Positions 34,798 through 43,002 of a stretch of 64,000 nt of DNA are shown one piece after another. The number at the start of each line of letters is the position of its first letter. Positions within the stretch are counted from its first letter, which is position 1. Below the pieces are notes generated by a model that ran no database searches, had not been told where the DNA came from, and worked only from the letters and a program-made list of their open reading frames with translations. Origin of the DNA: Micrococcales bacterium 31B (GTDB lineage Bacteria > Actinomycetota > Actinomycetes > Actinomycetales > Dermabacteraceae); NCBI GenBank assembly GCA_022803075.1, contig JAFFTF010000001.1, positions 219,058-283,057 on the forward strand, written 5' to 3'. A program made the translations under genes and the position numbers.

Positions 34798-35649
34798 ATG
34801 GTCACCGACGACGGCAAGAAAATCCGCTCCACGCGCCGCACCCTCGCCCTTGCCACGGTTCTGACCGCGGCGGTTGCCGGGGTCGTAACGACAGGCATCG
34901 TATTCACGGGTGCAAGCGCCAGCGCGGCGATCGACGCTCGCAGCGCAGCACAGATGCCCAGCGCCTTAACGCAGCCAGGATATTACTCGCTCGCGTACTC
35001 CCCAGACATTTGGTACTACTCCGGTACGGGCTCGCCCTATCACGTGAGTTTCGCGCAGTGGAAGGCTGCCGGATACCCCAAGCCGATCCCAGCCCCGACA
35101 CAGTATGGGCAGGTGCCAGGCGACGGGCAAATCTGGGCGCAGACCCAGTTTGGCAGCGGCAACGCGTCGCTCTTGGTGAGCCCAATGACGTTCAACACCT
35201 GGGCAAAGGCCGGATACCCCAAGCCCACGGTCACCGACCCGACACCCGCGTTCGCGCGCAATGTCGTGCAGTGGGACGGGTCGTCGGACGTGTACTACGC
35301 ATCCGCCACTGCCGCGGAGCCGTGGAAGAAAATTACCTTCGCAACCTGGCAGCAGCTCGGCTCACCGACCCCGCTGAACCTGGTCGATCAGGCCGTGACC
35401 AAGTTGAAGTGGTCAGATACCGTGTCGCAGATGAGTTCGCTCAGCGCCGGCCAGGGAGTGGTCCTGAGTTTCGCGGCCTGGGCTCATCTCGGGGCGCCGA
35501 CGCCTACCGAGGTGGCTGGCTACGTAGGGCAACGCTTCTGCACCCGAGGGGGCTCCGATGTCTACTACTACGGGGGCGGCATCAACGGCATTAAGCTCAC
35601 GTTCCAGCAGTGGGTAGCAGCGGGTGCCCCTTCGCCGACACGCTGTTAA
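34798..35649 (+). CDS. secreted protein made of five WxxxGxPxP repeats
   Basis: 283 residues; ATG 34798 after GAGAGGTG. An N-terminal hydrophobic segment (LALATVLTAAVAGVVTTGIVF) exports or anchors it. From about residue 58 the whole protein is five ~45-residue repeats, each ending in a hydrophobic-[ST]-F-xxW-xxx-Gx-P-x-P motif: VSFAQWKAAGYPKP, MTFNTWAKAGYPKP, ITFATWQQLGSPTP, LSFAAWAHLGAPTP and LTFQQWVAAGAPSP. Before each motif is a variable strand often with (I/V)W/VYY. Two cysteines flank the last repeat and could form a disulfide. Paralogous to the protein at 2208-2909. No family name recognised. Confidence 0.85.
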   Translation: MVTDDGKKIRSTRRTLALATVLTAAVAGVVTTGIVFTGASASAAIDARSAAQMPSALTQPGYYSLAYSPDIWYYSGTGSPYHVSFAQWKAAGYPKPIPAPTQYGQVPGDGQIWAQTQFGSGNASLLVSPMTFNTWAKAGYPKPTVTDPTPAFARNVVQWDGSSDVYYASATAAEPWKKITFATWQQLGSPTPLNLVDQAVTKLKWSDTVSQMSSLSAGQGVVLSFAAWAHLGAPTPTEVAGYVGQRFCTRGGSDVYYYGGGINGIKLTFQQWVAAGAPSPTRC

Positions 35650-36084
35650 ATAACATGAAATAAAGTCAAAAATGTGAAGTGCCGTGCGGCGCACATTCTT
35701 GACCATCGCAGCGCTGGCTCCGCCCGGCGGCAGCACACTTCGCCACGTGATTGCTGAGGCCTCGCTTCGCTCACTTCTTAAAATGGCGCCTGCGCTACCG
35801 AGCAGGCCAACTCGACCTAAAGCAGCAGTTCAGCGCCATACATTGGCGTGTACCGTCGCAGCCTGGCCGCGGCTTCCCCGGGCGCAGACCCCGATCGACG
35901 CGGGAGCGCAGGTTCGCGAGCCCGTCCGGCGACCCTTCATCGCGCGTGAGGGGGGAATTGACATCACATCATCATGTGTTAAATTGTCAGGGTCTGGTGT
36001 GATGAAGCCCCGTTCAGCAAGTTCTTAACATGCTCTCGAGCGCTCATTACCGTCGAAACTGAGTTCACATCGAGGTGACTACAC
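35650..36084. other. 435-base intergenic region with the sugar-operon promoter
   Basis: No convincing gene. Just after the upstream stop is an imperfect hairpin AATGTG (35671-35676) / CACATT (35692-35697), a possible weak terminator. Near the right end is the promoter listed separately, followed by a leader of about 95 bases before the GTG at 36085. Confidence 0.5.
35956..35983 (+). promoter_or_regulatory. sigma-70-type promoter of the sugar ABC operon
   Basis: TTGACA at 35956-35961, 16-base spacer, TAAATT at 35978-35983. The spacer holds an inverted repeat CACAT-CATC-ATGTG (35963-35976), so a bound repressor would block polymerase; the DeoR protein at the end of the operon is the obvious candidate. 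Confidence 0.65.
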
Positions 36085-36726
36085 GTGAAGCAACGACGTT
36101 CACGCGCTCTTCCCCGCATCATTACCGGTGCCGTCATTCTGGTGCTCGCCATCGCCATGGTGCTCAGCACGAAGGTGCTATCGGCGGCCGAAGTCGCGGC
36201 GCTGAACCCAGCCCCCTTCAGCGCTGAAGCGTACGCCAAAGAACAATTGCCGGTCATCACGACCTACGTCGAGGCGAACGCGAAAGACCTGCCCGCCGTG
36301 GTGACGGCCGTGGAGGCCGACGAAAATGCGGCGGGGGAGACGCTGGGAAAGAAGGCCCCCGGAGCGTCCAACGCCGTGATCCCCGTGAAGACCACGGGCA
36401 GCGTGGTAGAAGTTAACGCGAACTTTGTGAAGTTAAAGGTCGAGGGTGTTGCCGACAGCAACACGGTATACGTCGCGATTGGCCAGTCCCTGCAGGGAAC
36501 GGCATACCGTGACGCCACGGGCGAGGTCCAGTTCGGCGACTTTGCCAACCAAACCGACTACCAGGCTGCGGCCAACTCGCTCAAGACCACGGTGCTCGGT
36601 AGCGTGGTGACGCCCCTGAAGAGCGCACAGCCCGGCCAGACCGTCACTGTCAGTGGGCTCTACATCGCGGGCTTTGGAGCCGACGCGACCTACATCATTC
36701 ACCCCGTCGCGGCCACGGTGAGCTAA
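36085..36726 (+). CDS. DUF2291 family protein, exported
   Basis: 213 residues; GTG 36085 after GAGGTGACTACAC. One N-terminal membrane segment (IITGAVILVLAIAMVLSTKVL) and a predicted extracytoplasmic beta-rich domain: AYAKEQLPVITTYVEANAKDLP, ASNAVIPVKTTGSVVEVN, VYVAIGQSLQGTAYRDA and GQTVTVSGLYIAGF. This matches DUF2291, whose members are usually coded with ribose-type sugar ABC transporters, as here. No lipobox cysteine. Its job is not established; an accessory of the transporter is likely because it is the first gene of the operon. Confidence 0.8.
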   Translation: MKQRRSRALPRIITGAVILVLAIAMVLSTKVLSAAEVAALNPAPFSAEAYAKEQLPVITTYVEANAKDLPAVVTAVEADENAAGETLGKKAPGASNAVIPVKTTGSVVEVNANFVKLKVEGVADSNTVYVAIGQSLQGTAYRDATGEVQFGDFANQTDYQAAANSLKTTVLGSVVTPLKSAQPGQTVTVSGLYIAGFGADATYIIHPVAATVS

Positions 36727-36731
36727 CCGCC

Positions 36732-38270
36732 ATGGAGACGAAAACGCAAGCAGAGACCACCATCGGTGACGTCGTACTGCGCGCAGTCGACGTGACGAAG
36801 ACATTTGGCGCCACTCAGGCCCTTAAGGGAGTGAACCTGGAGGCCCGCGCAGGCAAGGTCACCGTGCTGTTCGGCGAGAACGGTGCCGGAAAATCAACGC
36901 TCATGAAGATCCTCGCGGGAGTGCAAAAGCCCACGTCAGGGCACCTTGAAGTGTTCGGAGAGCAACTAGAACTGTCAAGCACCACCGAGGCCGTCGAGAA
37001 GGGCATCTCGATCATCCACCAGGAACTCAACCTGTGCCCCAACCTCTCCGTGCGCGACAACATCTTCCTCGGCCGCGAGCAGACCACGGGTTTGGGCACG
37101 GTGAATTACCGGGCACAGTCCAAGGTCGTCGCCGACGTCATGAAGTACCTCGAAGAGAACATCTCGCCCGATACCCTCATCTCCGACCTGCGCATCGGCC
37201 AGCAGCAGATCGTCGAAATCGCACGAGCCCTCTCCACCAACGCACGCATCCTCATCATGGACGAGCCGACCTCCGCGCTGAGCGCCCACGAGGTCGAGGT
37301 GCTGTTCAAGGTGATTCGTGAACTGACGAGCAACGGCGTCGCCATCATCTATATCTCGCATCACCTCGAAGAGGCCATCGAAATTTCCGACTACGCCGTC
37401 GTGTTCCGCAACGGTGAACTCGTGGCCACCGAGGATTCGAAAAATATCGACCTGCCCTGGGTGGTGCGCCAAATGGTCGGCCAGGACGCCGACTACGACT
37501 TCCGAGACGCCGAGCGCAACTACGGTGACGTCTTGCTCGACGTCAGGAACGCCCAGGTCGTCGACGAAAACGGGCGCGAACGCCTCGCGGTCAACGACAT
37601 CTCGCTCACCGTTAAAGCGGGAGAAGTGGTGTGTCTCTTCGGACTCATGGGTGCGGGCCGCACCGAACTCGTCGAGGCCATCGCGGGCCGCACCAGATTC
37701 GCGGGCGGCAGCGTCCACCTGGGCGATCTCTCCCTCAACAAGCTCAGCATTGAAGAGCGCATTGAAGCGGGGCTCGTGCTCGTACCCGAGGACCGCCAAC
37801 GCGATGGCCTGGTGCAGTCGATGTCGGTGGGGCAAAACATCACCCTCTCGAGCATGCTGAACCTCGCCAAGCGCCTGATCGTGGGCCGTGGCGCCGAAAA
37901 ATCGGCGATCAAGCAGTCGATTCAAGACGTGAGGGTCAAGACCCAGACCCCCGAGCATCCCATCGGTTCCCTGTCGGGAGGTAACCAGCAGAAGGTCGTC
38001 ATCGCGAAGACCCTCCTCACCAAGCCCAAGGTGCTGGTCCTCGATGAGCCGACCCGAGGCATCGACGTGGGTGCCAAGGGAGAGATCTTTTCACTGCTCT
38101 TTGAGCAGGCCAAGGAGGGCCTGGGCGTCCTCTATGTCACCAGCGAAATCAGCGAAGCAATCACTGCCTCCCATCGAATCGTGGTGCTGGCCAAGGGCCG
38201 CATCGTCAAAGAATTCGATCCGCGCACTTGCACTCGCGAAGACGTCATGGCAGCCACCGGCGGCGCGTGA
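36732..38270 (+). CDS. ribose-type sugar ABC transporter ATP-binding protein (RbsA/MglA family)
   Basis: 512 residues with two ABC domains in tandem. First: Walker A GENGAGKST (~49-57), signature LRIGQQQIVEIARAL, Walker B ILIMDEPTSAL. Second: degenerate Walker A LFGLMGAGRTELVEAIAG, signature LSGGNQQKVVIAKTL, Walker B VLVLDEPTRGID. The degenerate second site is normal in this family. It powers import of a pentose or similar sugar. Five bases after the DUF2291 stop; the ribosome site is weak, so coupling to the upstream gene is probable. Confidence 0.94.
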   Translation: METKTQAETTIGDVVLRAVDVTKTFGATQALKGVNLEARAGKVTVLFGENGAGKSTLMKILAGVQKPTSGHLEVFGEQLELSSTTEAVEKGISIIHQELNLCPNLSVRDNIFLGREQTTGLGTVNYRAQSKVVADVMKYLEENISPDTLISDLRIGQQQIVEIARALSTNARILIMDEPTSALSAHEVEVLFKVIRELTSNGVAIIYISHHLEEAIEISDYAVVFRNGELVATEDSKNIDLPWVVRQMVGQDADYDFRDAERNYGDVLLDVRNAQVVDENGRERLAVNDISLTVKAGEVVCLFGLMGAGRTELVEAIAGRTRFAGGSVHLGDLSLNKLSIEERIEAGLVLVPEDRQRDGLVQSMSVGQNITLSSMLNLAKRLIVGRGAEKSAIKQSIQDVRVKTQTPEHPIGSLSGGNQQKVVIAKTLLTKPKVLVLDEPTRGIDVGAKGEIFSLLFEQAKEGLGVLYVTSEISEAITASHRIVVLAKGRIVKEFDPRTCTREDVMAATGGA

Positions 38271-38314
38271 CCTGCCTCCCCCACCTTCCCTCAAACCACT
38301 ACAGGAGACGTACC

Positions 38315-39415
38315 GTGAGCGACACCGCGAAGGCGGCAGCAGGCGCAGCCGTTCCGAAGAAAATCAACCTCGACAAGGTGCTCCTCGAGGGCCGCGCCCT
38401 TATCGCCCTTGTCATTATCGTGATTGTGTTTTCGCTGCTCAGCCCCAACTACTTGCAACCCGACAACCTCATCATCATGACCCGCCACGTCGCGATGAAT
38501 GCGATCTTGGCTATCGGCATGCTGCTGGTGATTCTGAACGGGGGCATCGACCTCTCAGTGGGCTCGATCGTGGGTCTGTCTGGCGTTTTCGCGGGCTACA
38601 TGCTGGAGGGCATGCACATCGGCGGCATCGACATGTTCCTCTACCCGCAGGTGTGGGTGGTGATGGTCTTGTCGGTCCTGTTGGGTGCCCTGCTGGGCTG
38701 GCTCAATGGCATATTCGTCACGAGATTCAAGGTCGCACCGTTCATCGCGACCCTCGGCATGATGTACGTCGCGCGCGGTATCGCGCTGCTCATCACGAAC
38801 GGTTCGCCGTTCTCCGCACTGGCCGGCGATGCCAAGTACGGCAATACGGGGTTCCTCACCTTCCTCAAGAGCTCACCTCTGGGCCTGCCCATGCCCGTTT
38901 GGGCCATGATCGTGATCGCACTGATCTTCTCGTTCGTGCTCACCAAGACCCCGTTTGGCCGCTGGCTGTACGCCACTGGCGGCAACGAACGTGCCTCCGA
39001 ACTGTCGGGCGTTCCCGTGCAGCGCGTCAAGATCTGGATCTATCTGCTGTCGGGCGCGTGCGCGGCCGTGGTGGGCCTACTGCTGACGGGCGACCTGTCC
39101 TCCGCCACCCCCAACGGCGGCCAGTTCTATGAACTCAACGCCATTGCCGCCGTGGTGATCGGTGGTGCGGCCCTCTCGGGTGGTCGCGGCACCATCCGCG
39201 GCACCCTGATCGGCGCATTCGTGATCGGGTTCCTCGTGGACGGCCTCGTCATCGTCGGAGTTTCCGATTTCTGGCAGCAGATCATCAAGGGCGCCGTCAT
39301 CATCTTCGCCGTGGCCCTCGACCAAATGCAGCAGCGCATTCAGCAAAGCCGCAACGCCCGGGCTGCCGTGGCCGCGGCGGCACCGGTTGCGCCCGCCGCT
39401 TCGGCAGCGAAGTAA
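38315..39415 (+). CDS. ribose-type sugar ABC transporter permease (RbsC family)
   Basis: 366 residues from GTG 38315, which follows AGGAGACGTACC; the longer open frame back to 38228 overlaps the ATPase and is a shadow. Eight to ten hydrophobic segments; family motifs GGIDLSVGSIVGLSG, GWLNGIFVTRFKVAPFIATLGMMYVARGIALL, YATGGNERASELSGV and AVVIGGAALSGGRGTIRGTLIGA. The C-terminal tail is Ala-rich. Forms the membrane channel for the adjacent ATPase. Confidence 0.94.
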   Translation: MSDTAKAAAGAAVPKKINLDKVLLEGRALIALVIIVIVFSLLSPNYLQPDNLIIMTRHVAMNAILAIGMLLVILNGGIDLSVGSIVGLSGVFAGYMLEGMHIGGIDMFLYPQVWVVMVLSVLLGALLGWLNGIFVTRFKVAPFIATLGMMYVARGIALLITNGSPFSALAGDAKYGNTGFLTFLKSSPLGLPMPVWAMIVIALIFSFVLTKTPFGRWLYATGGNERASELSGVPVQRVKIWIYLLSGACAAVVGLLLTGDLSSATPNGGQFYELNAIAAVVIGGAALSGGRGTIRGTLIGAFVIGFLVDGLVIVGVSDFWQQIIKGAVIIFAVALDQMQQRIQQSRNARAAVAAAAPVAPAASAAK

Positions 39416-39469
39416 GTCACCTCAAATTCACCCCTCACAACAAAGAAGTCGCTTTAGAAAGGCAACATA

Positions 39470-40474
39470 ATGTCGATGAATCGTCGCAGTTTCTTCTCCG
39501 TTTCGGCCGCAGTTACGGCCACCATCGCGGGCCTCAGCGCCTGCTCATCGAGCTCGGACGCCGGGTCCGGCGCATCCAGTTCGGCCTCCTCGGGTGGAGC
39601 CGCAGGCGGCACGATCTCGGTAATCACCGTTGACCTCGCGAACCCCTACTGGCAGACCGAGGCGGACGCCGCCAAGGCTGCGATCACTGAGGCGGGTTAC
39701 ACGCCGGAGGTCAACGCTCACGGCAACGATCCCGACAAGCAAAACCAGCTGATCGACAGCGCCATCACCAACAAGGTGAAGGCGATCATCCTCGACCCGG
39801 CCGGCGCCGACCAGTCGGTGGCCGCCGTCGAGAAGGCGCTGGCCGCGGGCATTCCGTGCTTCCTGGTCAACGCCGAAATCTCGAAGCAGGGCGTCGCGAA
39901 GGTGCAGATCGTCTCGAACAACGCACAGGGTGCCACGATTGGTGCCGAAGCGTGGGCTGAGGCCATGGGCGGCAAGGGCGAGTACGTCGAACTGTTCGGC
40001 GCGCCCACCGACAACAACGCTCAGGTGCGTTCGGATGGTTACGCGGGCGTCCTCTCGGGCTACCCCGACCTGAAGAAGCTCGGCCAGGAGACCGCCAACT
40101 GGGACCGCGCGACGGGCAAGACCAAGATGGAAGGCCTCCTCGCGGCCCACCCCAACCTGACTGGCGTGATCTCGGGCAATGACGAAATGGCGCTCGGTGC
40201 GATTCAGGCCATCGAAGCCGCAGGCAAGATGGCGCAGATCAAGGTGCTCGGCTTCGACGGCAGCCCCGACGCCGTGCAGGCGGTCAAGGATGGCAAGCTC
40301 GTCGCAACCGTCTTGCAGCCGATCGTGACGGGCACCCAGCAGGCCGTGGCAGACGCGGCAAAGTTCATCGAAACGGGCGAGGCGCCCGCCACCGAGAAGG
40401 TCAGCATCGACTGCGTGCTCATCAACAAGGACAACGCCGACAAGGTCACGGCGCCATTCACCCTCTCGGCGTAG
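39470..40474 (+). CDS. sugar ABC transporter substrate-binding lipoprotein (RbsB-like)
   Basis: 334 residues; ATG 39470 after GAAAGG. N-terminus MSMNRRSFFS has a Tat-like RRxF, then a hydrophobic core and lipobox LSAC (Cys25), followed by a Ser/Gly linker. The periplasmic-binding fold is of the ribose/LacI type: ISVITVDLANPYWQTEADAAKAAI, IDSAITNKVKAIILDPAGAD, IVSNNAQGATIGAEAWAEAMGG and VISGNDEMALGAIQAIEAAG. The ligand is likely a pentose, a polyol or a related sugar; no catabolic gene in the operon identifies it. Confidence 0.93.
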   Translation: MSMNRRSFFSVSAAVTATIAGLSACSSSSDAGSGASSSASSGGAAGGTISVITVDLANPYWQTEADAAKAAITEAGYTPEVNAHGNDPDKQNQLIDSAITNKVKAIILDPAGADQSVAAVEKALAAGIPCFLVNAEISKQGVAKVQIVSNNAQGATIGAEAWAEAMGGKGEYVELFGAPTDNNAQVRSDGYAGVLSGYPDLKKLGQETANWDRATGKTKMEGLLAAHPNLTGVISGNDEMALGAIQAIEAAGKMAQIKVLGFDGSPDAVQAVKDGKLVATVLQPIVTGTQQAVADAAKFIETGEAPATEKVSIDCVLINKDNADKVTAPFTLSA

Positions 40475-40489
40475 TTCCGGGGGCACTTT

Positions 40490-40530
40490 AGGGGCGGACG
40501 CGCGGTCCACGCGTCCCAGCGTCCGCCCCT
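40490..40530 (+). terminator. hairpin between binding-protein gene and deoR-type gene
   Basis: Arms AGGGGCGGACGC (40490-40501) and GCGTCCGCCCCT (40519-40530), followed by CGGGTTT. It should end or reduce transcription from the transporter genes before the regulator gene. Confidence 0.75.
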
Positions 40531-40552
40531 CGGGTTTGCAGATGGGGGATAC

Positions 40553-41314
40553 ATGCAGATGAATATAAGCGCACGTCACCGGGCCATCGCGGACCTGGTG
40601 ACGGAGGCAGGCACGGTCAGCGCCGCTCAGCTGGCAGAGAAGTTTGGTGTCTCGCTCATGACCGTGCACCGCGACCTCGATGCGTTGCAGGCGACTGGTG
40701 TGCTGCGCAAAGAACGGGGCGGTGCCACGGCGATGCCGAGCAATGTCTTCGAGGCGAGGCTTACGTATCGCAAGTCGAGTAACACGACGGCAAAGTCGAA
40801 GATGGCCGAGGCGGCGCTCGCGCTCGTCGAGCCGGGCATGTCGTTGCTGGTGGATGACTCGAGTTCGGTGCTCGGCGTGGTCGATCACTTGGCCGATAAG
40901 GCACCCGTGCATGTCGCCACGTTCTCTCTGGGGGTGCTCTCGTCGCTGCGCGAGGTCAGCGGAATCAAGAAGATCGGCATTGGCGGTGACTACAGCGAGG
41001 TTTACGACGCGTTTCTCGGGTCGAGCACGCTCGAAACGATTTCATCGCTGTACGCAGATATTTCGTTCATGTCGGGTTCGGGCGTGACGGGCGCCTGCCT
41101 GTATCACCAGGAGGACAGCGTCGCGGCCGTCAAGCGCGCGATGCTTGAGGTGTCGCAGCGGCGCTATGTACTGCTCGATTCGACGAAGTTTGAGCGTACG
41201 GCCCTGCATAAGGTGGCGCCGTTGGCCCAGTTTGATGGGGTGATCACAGATTTATCGGACGCAGCGTTGGTGCAGCAATTGCGCAACGAGGGGGTCACGC
41301 TGCTTCAGGTGTAG
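40553..41314 (+). CDS. DeoR-family transcriptional regulator
   Basis: 253 residues; ATG 40553 after GGGGGA (ATG 40559 is an alternative). DeoR winged helix at residues ~5-58: RHRAIADLVTEAGTVSAAQLAEKFGVSLMTVHRDLDAL, then GVLRKERGGA. The C-terminal sugar-phosphate-sensing domain has LVDDSSSVLGVVDHL, VATFSLGVLSSL and VLLDSTKFERTALHKVAPL, the last typical of DeoR ligand domains. It lies immediately after the sugar transporter operon and probably represses it through the palindrome in the 35956 promoter, with a phosphorylated sugar as inducer. Confidence 0.93.
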   Translation: MQMNISARHRAIADLVTEAGTVSAAQLAEKFGVSLMTVHRDLDALQATGVLRKERGGATAMPSNVFEARLTYRKSSNTTAKSKMAEAALALVEPGMSLLVDDSSSVLGVVDHLADKAPVHVATFSLGVLSSLREVSGIKKIGIGGDYSEVYDAFLGSSTLETISSLYADISFMSGSGVTGACLYHQEDSVAAVKRAMLEVSQRRYVLLDSTKFERTALHKVAPLAQFDGVITDLSDAALVQQLRNEGVTLLQV

Positions 41315-41347
41315 GCCCGAGCGGTGTCGCGTGGTCGGAGTTCATGA

Positions 41348-41386
41348 GATCAGGGCGGGAACCCCAGTGGGGTTCCCGCCCTGATC
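41348..41386. terminator. bidirectional terminator between deoR-type gene and tRNA-Arg
   Basis: Perfect inverted repeat, arms 41348-41366 and 41368-41386 with a single central base (in practice a 3- to 5-base loop). It lies between the deoR stop at 41314 and the 3' end of the minus-strand tRNA at 41415, so it serves both. Confidence 0.85.
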
Positions 41387-41414
41387 TGTTGCCGACGCCT
41401 GCACGGCGCACGAT

Positions 41415-41490
41415 TGGTGCCCTCGATTGGATTCGAACCAACGACACCCACTTTAGGAGAGTGGTGCTCTATCCGCTGAGCTACGAAGGC
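41415..41490 (-). tRNA. tRNA-Arg (anticodon CCU)
   Basis: 76 nucleotides with encoded CCA. Acceptor GCCTTCG pairs with CGAGGGC (one G-U pair); D stem GCTC/GAGC; anticodon stem CCACT/AGTGG with loop CTCCTAA, giving anticodon CCT that reads the rare codon AGG; T stem GTTGG/CCAAT with loop TTCGAAT; discriminator A. All arms are complete. Confidence 0.97.
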
Positions 41491-41569
41491 GCACGAAAAT
41501 ATTCTAGGGCGAAGTGGGTAGAGCGTCAGGTGGGTCTCGTGGGCTAGGCGGCCGTAGCCCGGCACGCGA

Positions 41570-41649
41570 GGGCGCCACGCGGGACGGCGCGTTGTGGGCG
41601 CCACGCGGGGGCGGCGCGTCGAGGGCGCCACGCGGGGGCGGCGCGTCGT
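41570..41649. repeat. three tandem copies of a 27-bp G+C-rich unit
   Basis: Copies at 41570-41595 (26 bases, diverged), 41596-41622 and 41623-41649; the last two differ only at the final base. Each begins GGGCGCCACGCGGG. A partial, more diverged copy follows at 41650. Confidence 0.85.
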
Positions 41650-42113
41650 GGGCGGGACGGAGCGCGGGGCCGCGCGTCCGCAAGGCAGAGCCTGCCGCAA
41701 ACATCCGATGTCTGACTGGCGGCGCCCGGTGCGAAGCCGCTCAAAAGCAGGGGGCGCGGCATTCTGCGTTTATCTGTGTTTTGAGAGTGGCTGGCATGCG
41801 GTTCAGGCCATTGGGGGCTTGCATTTAGAGTGCGCGCGACTGCGAAGGCCGGGTTCAGGTGACGTTCTAGGGGTTGGCGGCGGTTCGGCGGGTCTCGAGG
41901 TTCAGTGCGGCAGCCGACATGGCGGGCTACGTGGTGGCCGACACGGCTAAGTTTGGGCTGGCTCGCGCTCGGCGGACGCTCAGTGCGGCAACCTTGCGCG
42001 CAGGAATTTTTCAGCAAGCCTATAAGGTGCGTCACAGTAAAAGCGATGCTTTGCGCGGGAGTCGGCATAAAACGCTCTTGAACTGGGCTTTTGATTGATA
42101 GTTAAATATTCAA

Positions 42114-42217
42114 AGTTTGGTAACTCGGCTTGACTTGTCGGACAAGCAGGGCGCAATATGGGTGACGACGGAGCGCGCCGCTTGCCCCCTGCGTGGCGCG
42201 CTCTGTCTATTTTTTTT
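42114..42217 (+). ncRNA. candidate small RNA ending in an intrinsic terminator
   Basis: Possible promoter TTGAAC (42078-42083), 18-base spacer, TTAAAT (42102-42107), giving a start near 42114. The transcript would hold a small hairpin CTTGTC-G-GACAAG (42134-42146) and end in the terminator stem GAGCGCGCC (42171-42179) / GGCGCGCTC (42195-42203) with a C-rich loop (GCCCCCT inside), followed by eight T residues (42210-42217). About 104 nucleotides, no open frame. C-rich loops in actinobacterial small RNAs can pair with Shine-Dalgarno G-runs. The start point is the weak part of this call. Confidence 0.5.
42171..42217 (+). terminator. intrinsic terminator with U-run
   Basis: 9-bp perfect G+C stem, 15-base loop, then T(8) after TGTCTA. 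It is the only terminator in the window with a long T-run, and no protein gene lies upstream of it on the plus strand. Confidence 0.8.
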
Positions 42218-42412
42218 GCCGACGGGTCGGCTCTGCAAGTCGTTCGGATCGCAATGTGGCGCTCGGTGGGCACTCTCGACGGCCGCAAAAATACCCTTAG
42301 AAGTTCGCTAGCCTTCCCTGTGGCGGCCCGCGGCCCGTGCGGTGAAAATCGTGACGCTCGACTCGCGCAGTGTCTGACTTTCTTTGGTTTTTATTTTTGA
42401 AGTAGGAGAAAT

Positions 42413-42444
42413 CCCCTGCCGCCAAGCGCAGGGCTCGGCAGGGG
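42413..42444. other. isolated hairpin
   Basis: CCCCTGCCG (42413-42421) / CGGCAGGGG (42436-42444) with a 14-base loop, preceded by a T-rich stretch. No T-run follows it in either direction, so it is not an ordinary terminator; role unknown. Confidence 0.5.
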
Positions 42445-43002
42445 CGCTGATATGAAGATCGATTTCAAATCCCCGCGCGGGGAAGGACGTCGGATGGCCA
42501 TTCGGTTATCGAACAACCCGCCATTGCTGAGGGCGGGTCGGGCGCGGGCCGGCAAAGGTCGGGGGCGGCCCGAGGGCGGCGCGGATTGGCCGCCGGACGT
42601 TGCGCGAGAGCTGCGCATGCGCGGATGGACTGCGCGCCAGCTATGACCACCCGTGCGAAACGTCCGTGTTCGTGGTCCCTGTGCTCGGAAACCCTATGCG
42701 CGACGATCGAAGGGCCCGTCACCGGCGCAATTGCGGCGTCAGGCGCATTCGCCTCGACTGGGCGATGCTCGGAAAGTTACCTGCCTCACGATGCTGCAAA
42801 AGTTTCGTCCGAATCACGATGCGATGTGGTCGAGAGAAAAGCACCACCAGCGCGTACTGTTATGGAGGCAAACATCGCGTGACGCGATGTGCCTACACTC
42901 CCCGCGCGCCGCGCACGGCGCGTTGCGGTCGCAGCCCGCATCGAGCGTTCTCACGCGAACCAGCGCGGAGCATCCACATCACGAAGCAACAGGTGGCACT
43001 GA

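Larger units (their letters stand above)
41491..43002. other. 1.5-kb region without a convincing gene
   Basis: All open frames here are short, G+C-driven and unlike known proteins. The region is patchy: very G+C-rich 27-bp repeats at the left, an A+T-rich segment at about 42060-42130 and 42380-42410, an isolated intrinsic terminator at 42171-42217, and a hairpin at 42413-42444. It could be a decayed island or a site of noncoding RNAs. Confidence 0.6.

Noticed and set aside
41415..41490. tRNA-Arg as the attachment site of an integrated element
   Set aside because: No direct repeat of the tRNA 3' end and no integrase were found; the gene-poor stretch lies on the 5' side of the tRNA, not the usual 3' side.
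41570..41649. CRISPR array
   Set aside because: The repeats are directly adjacent without spacers and there are no cas genes in the window.
41544..42068. 174-codon minus-strand frame over the 27-bp repeats
   Set aside because: Composed of Arg, Pro and Ala from repetitive G+C-rich DNA, with no domain, no ribosome site and no similarity.
42114..43002. tmRNA, RNase P RNA or SRP RNA in the gene-poor region
   Set aside because: None of the hallmark conserved sequences of these RNAs (for example GGAAAGTCC or GGTTTCGAC) was found on either strand.
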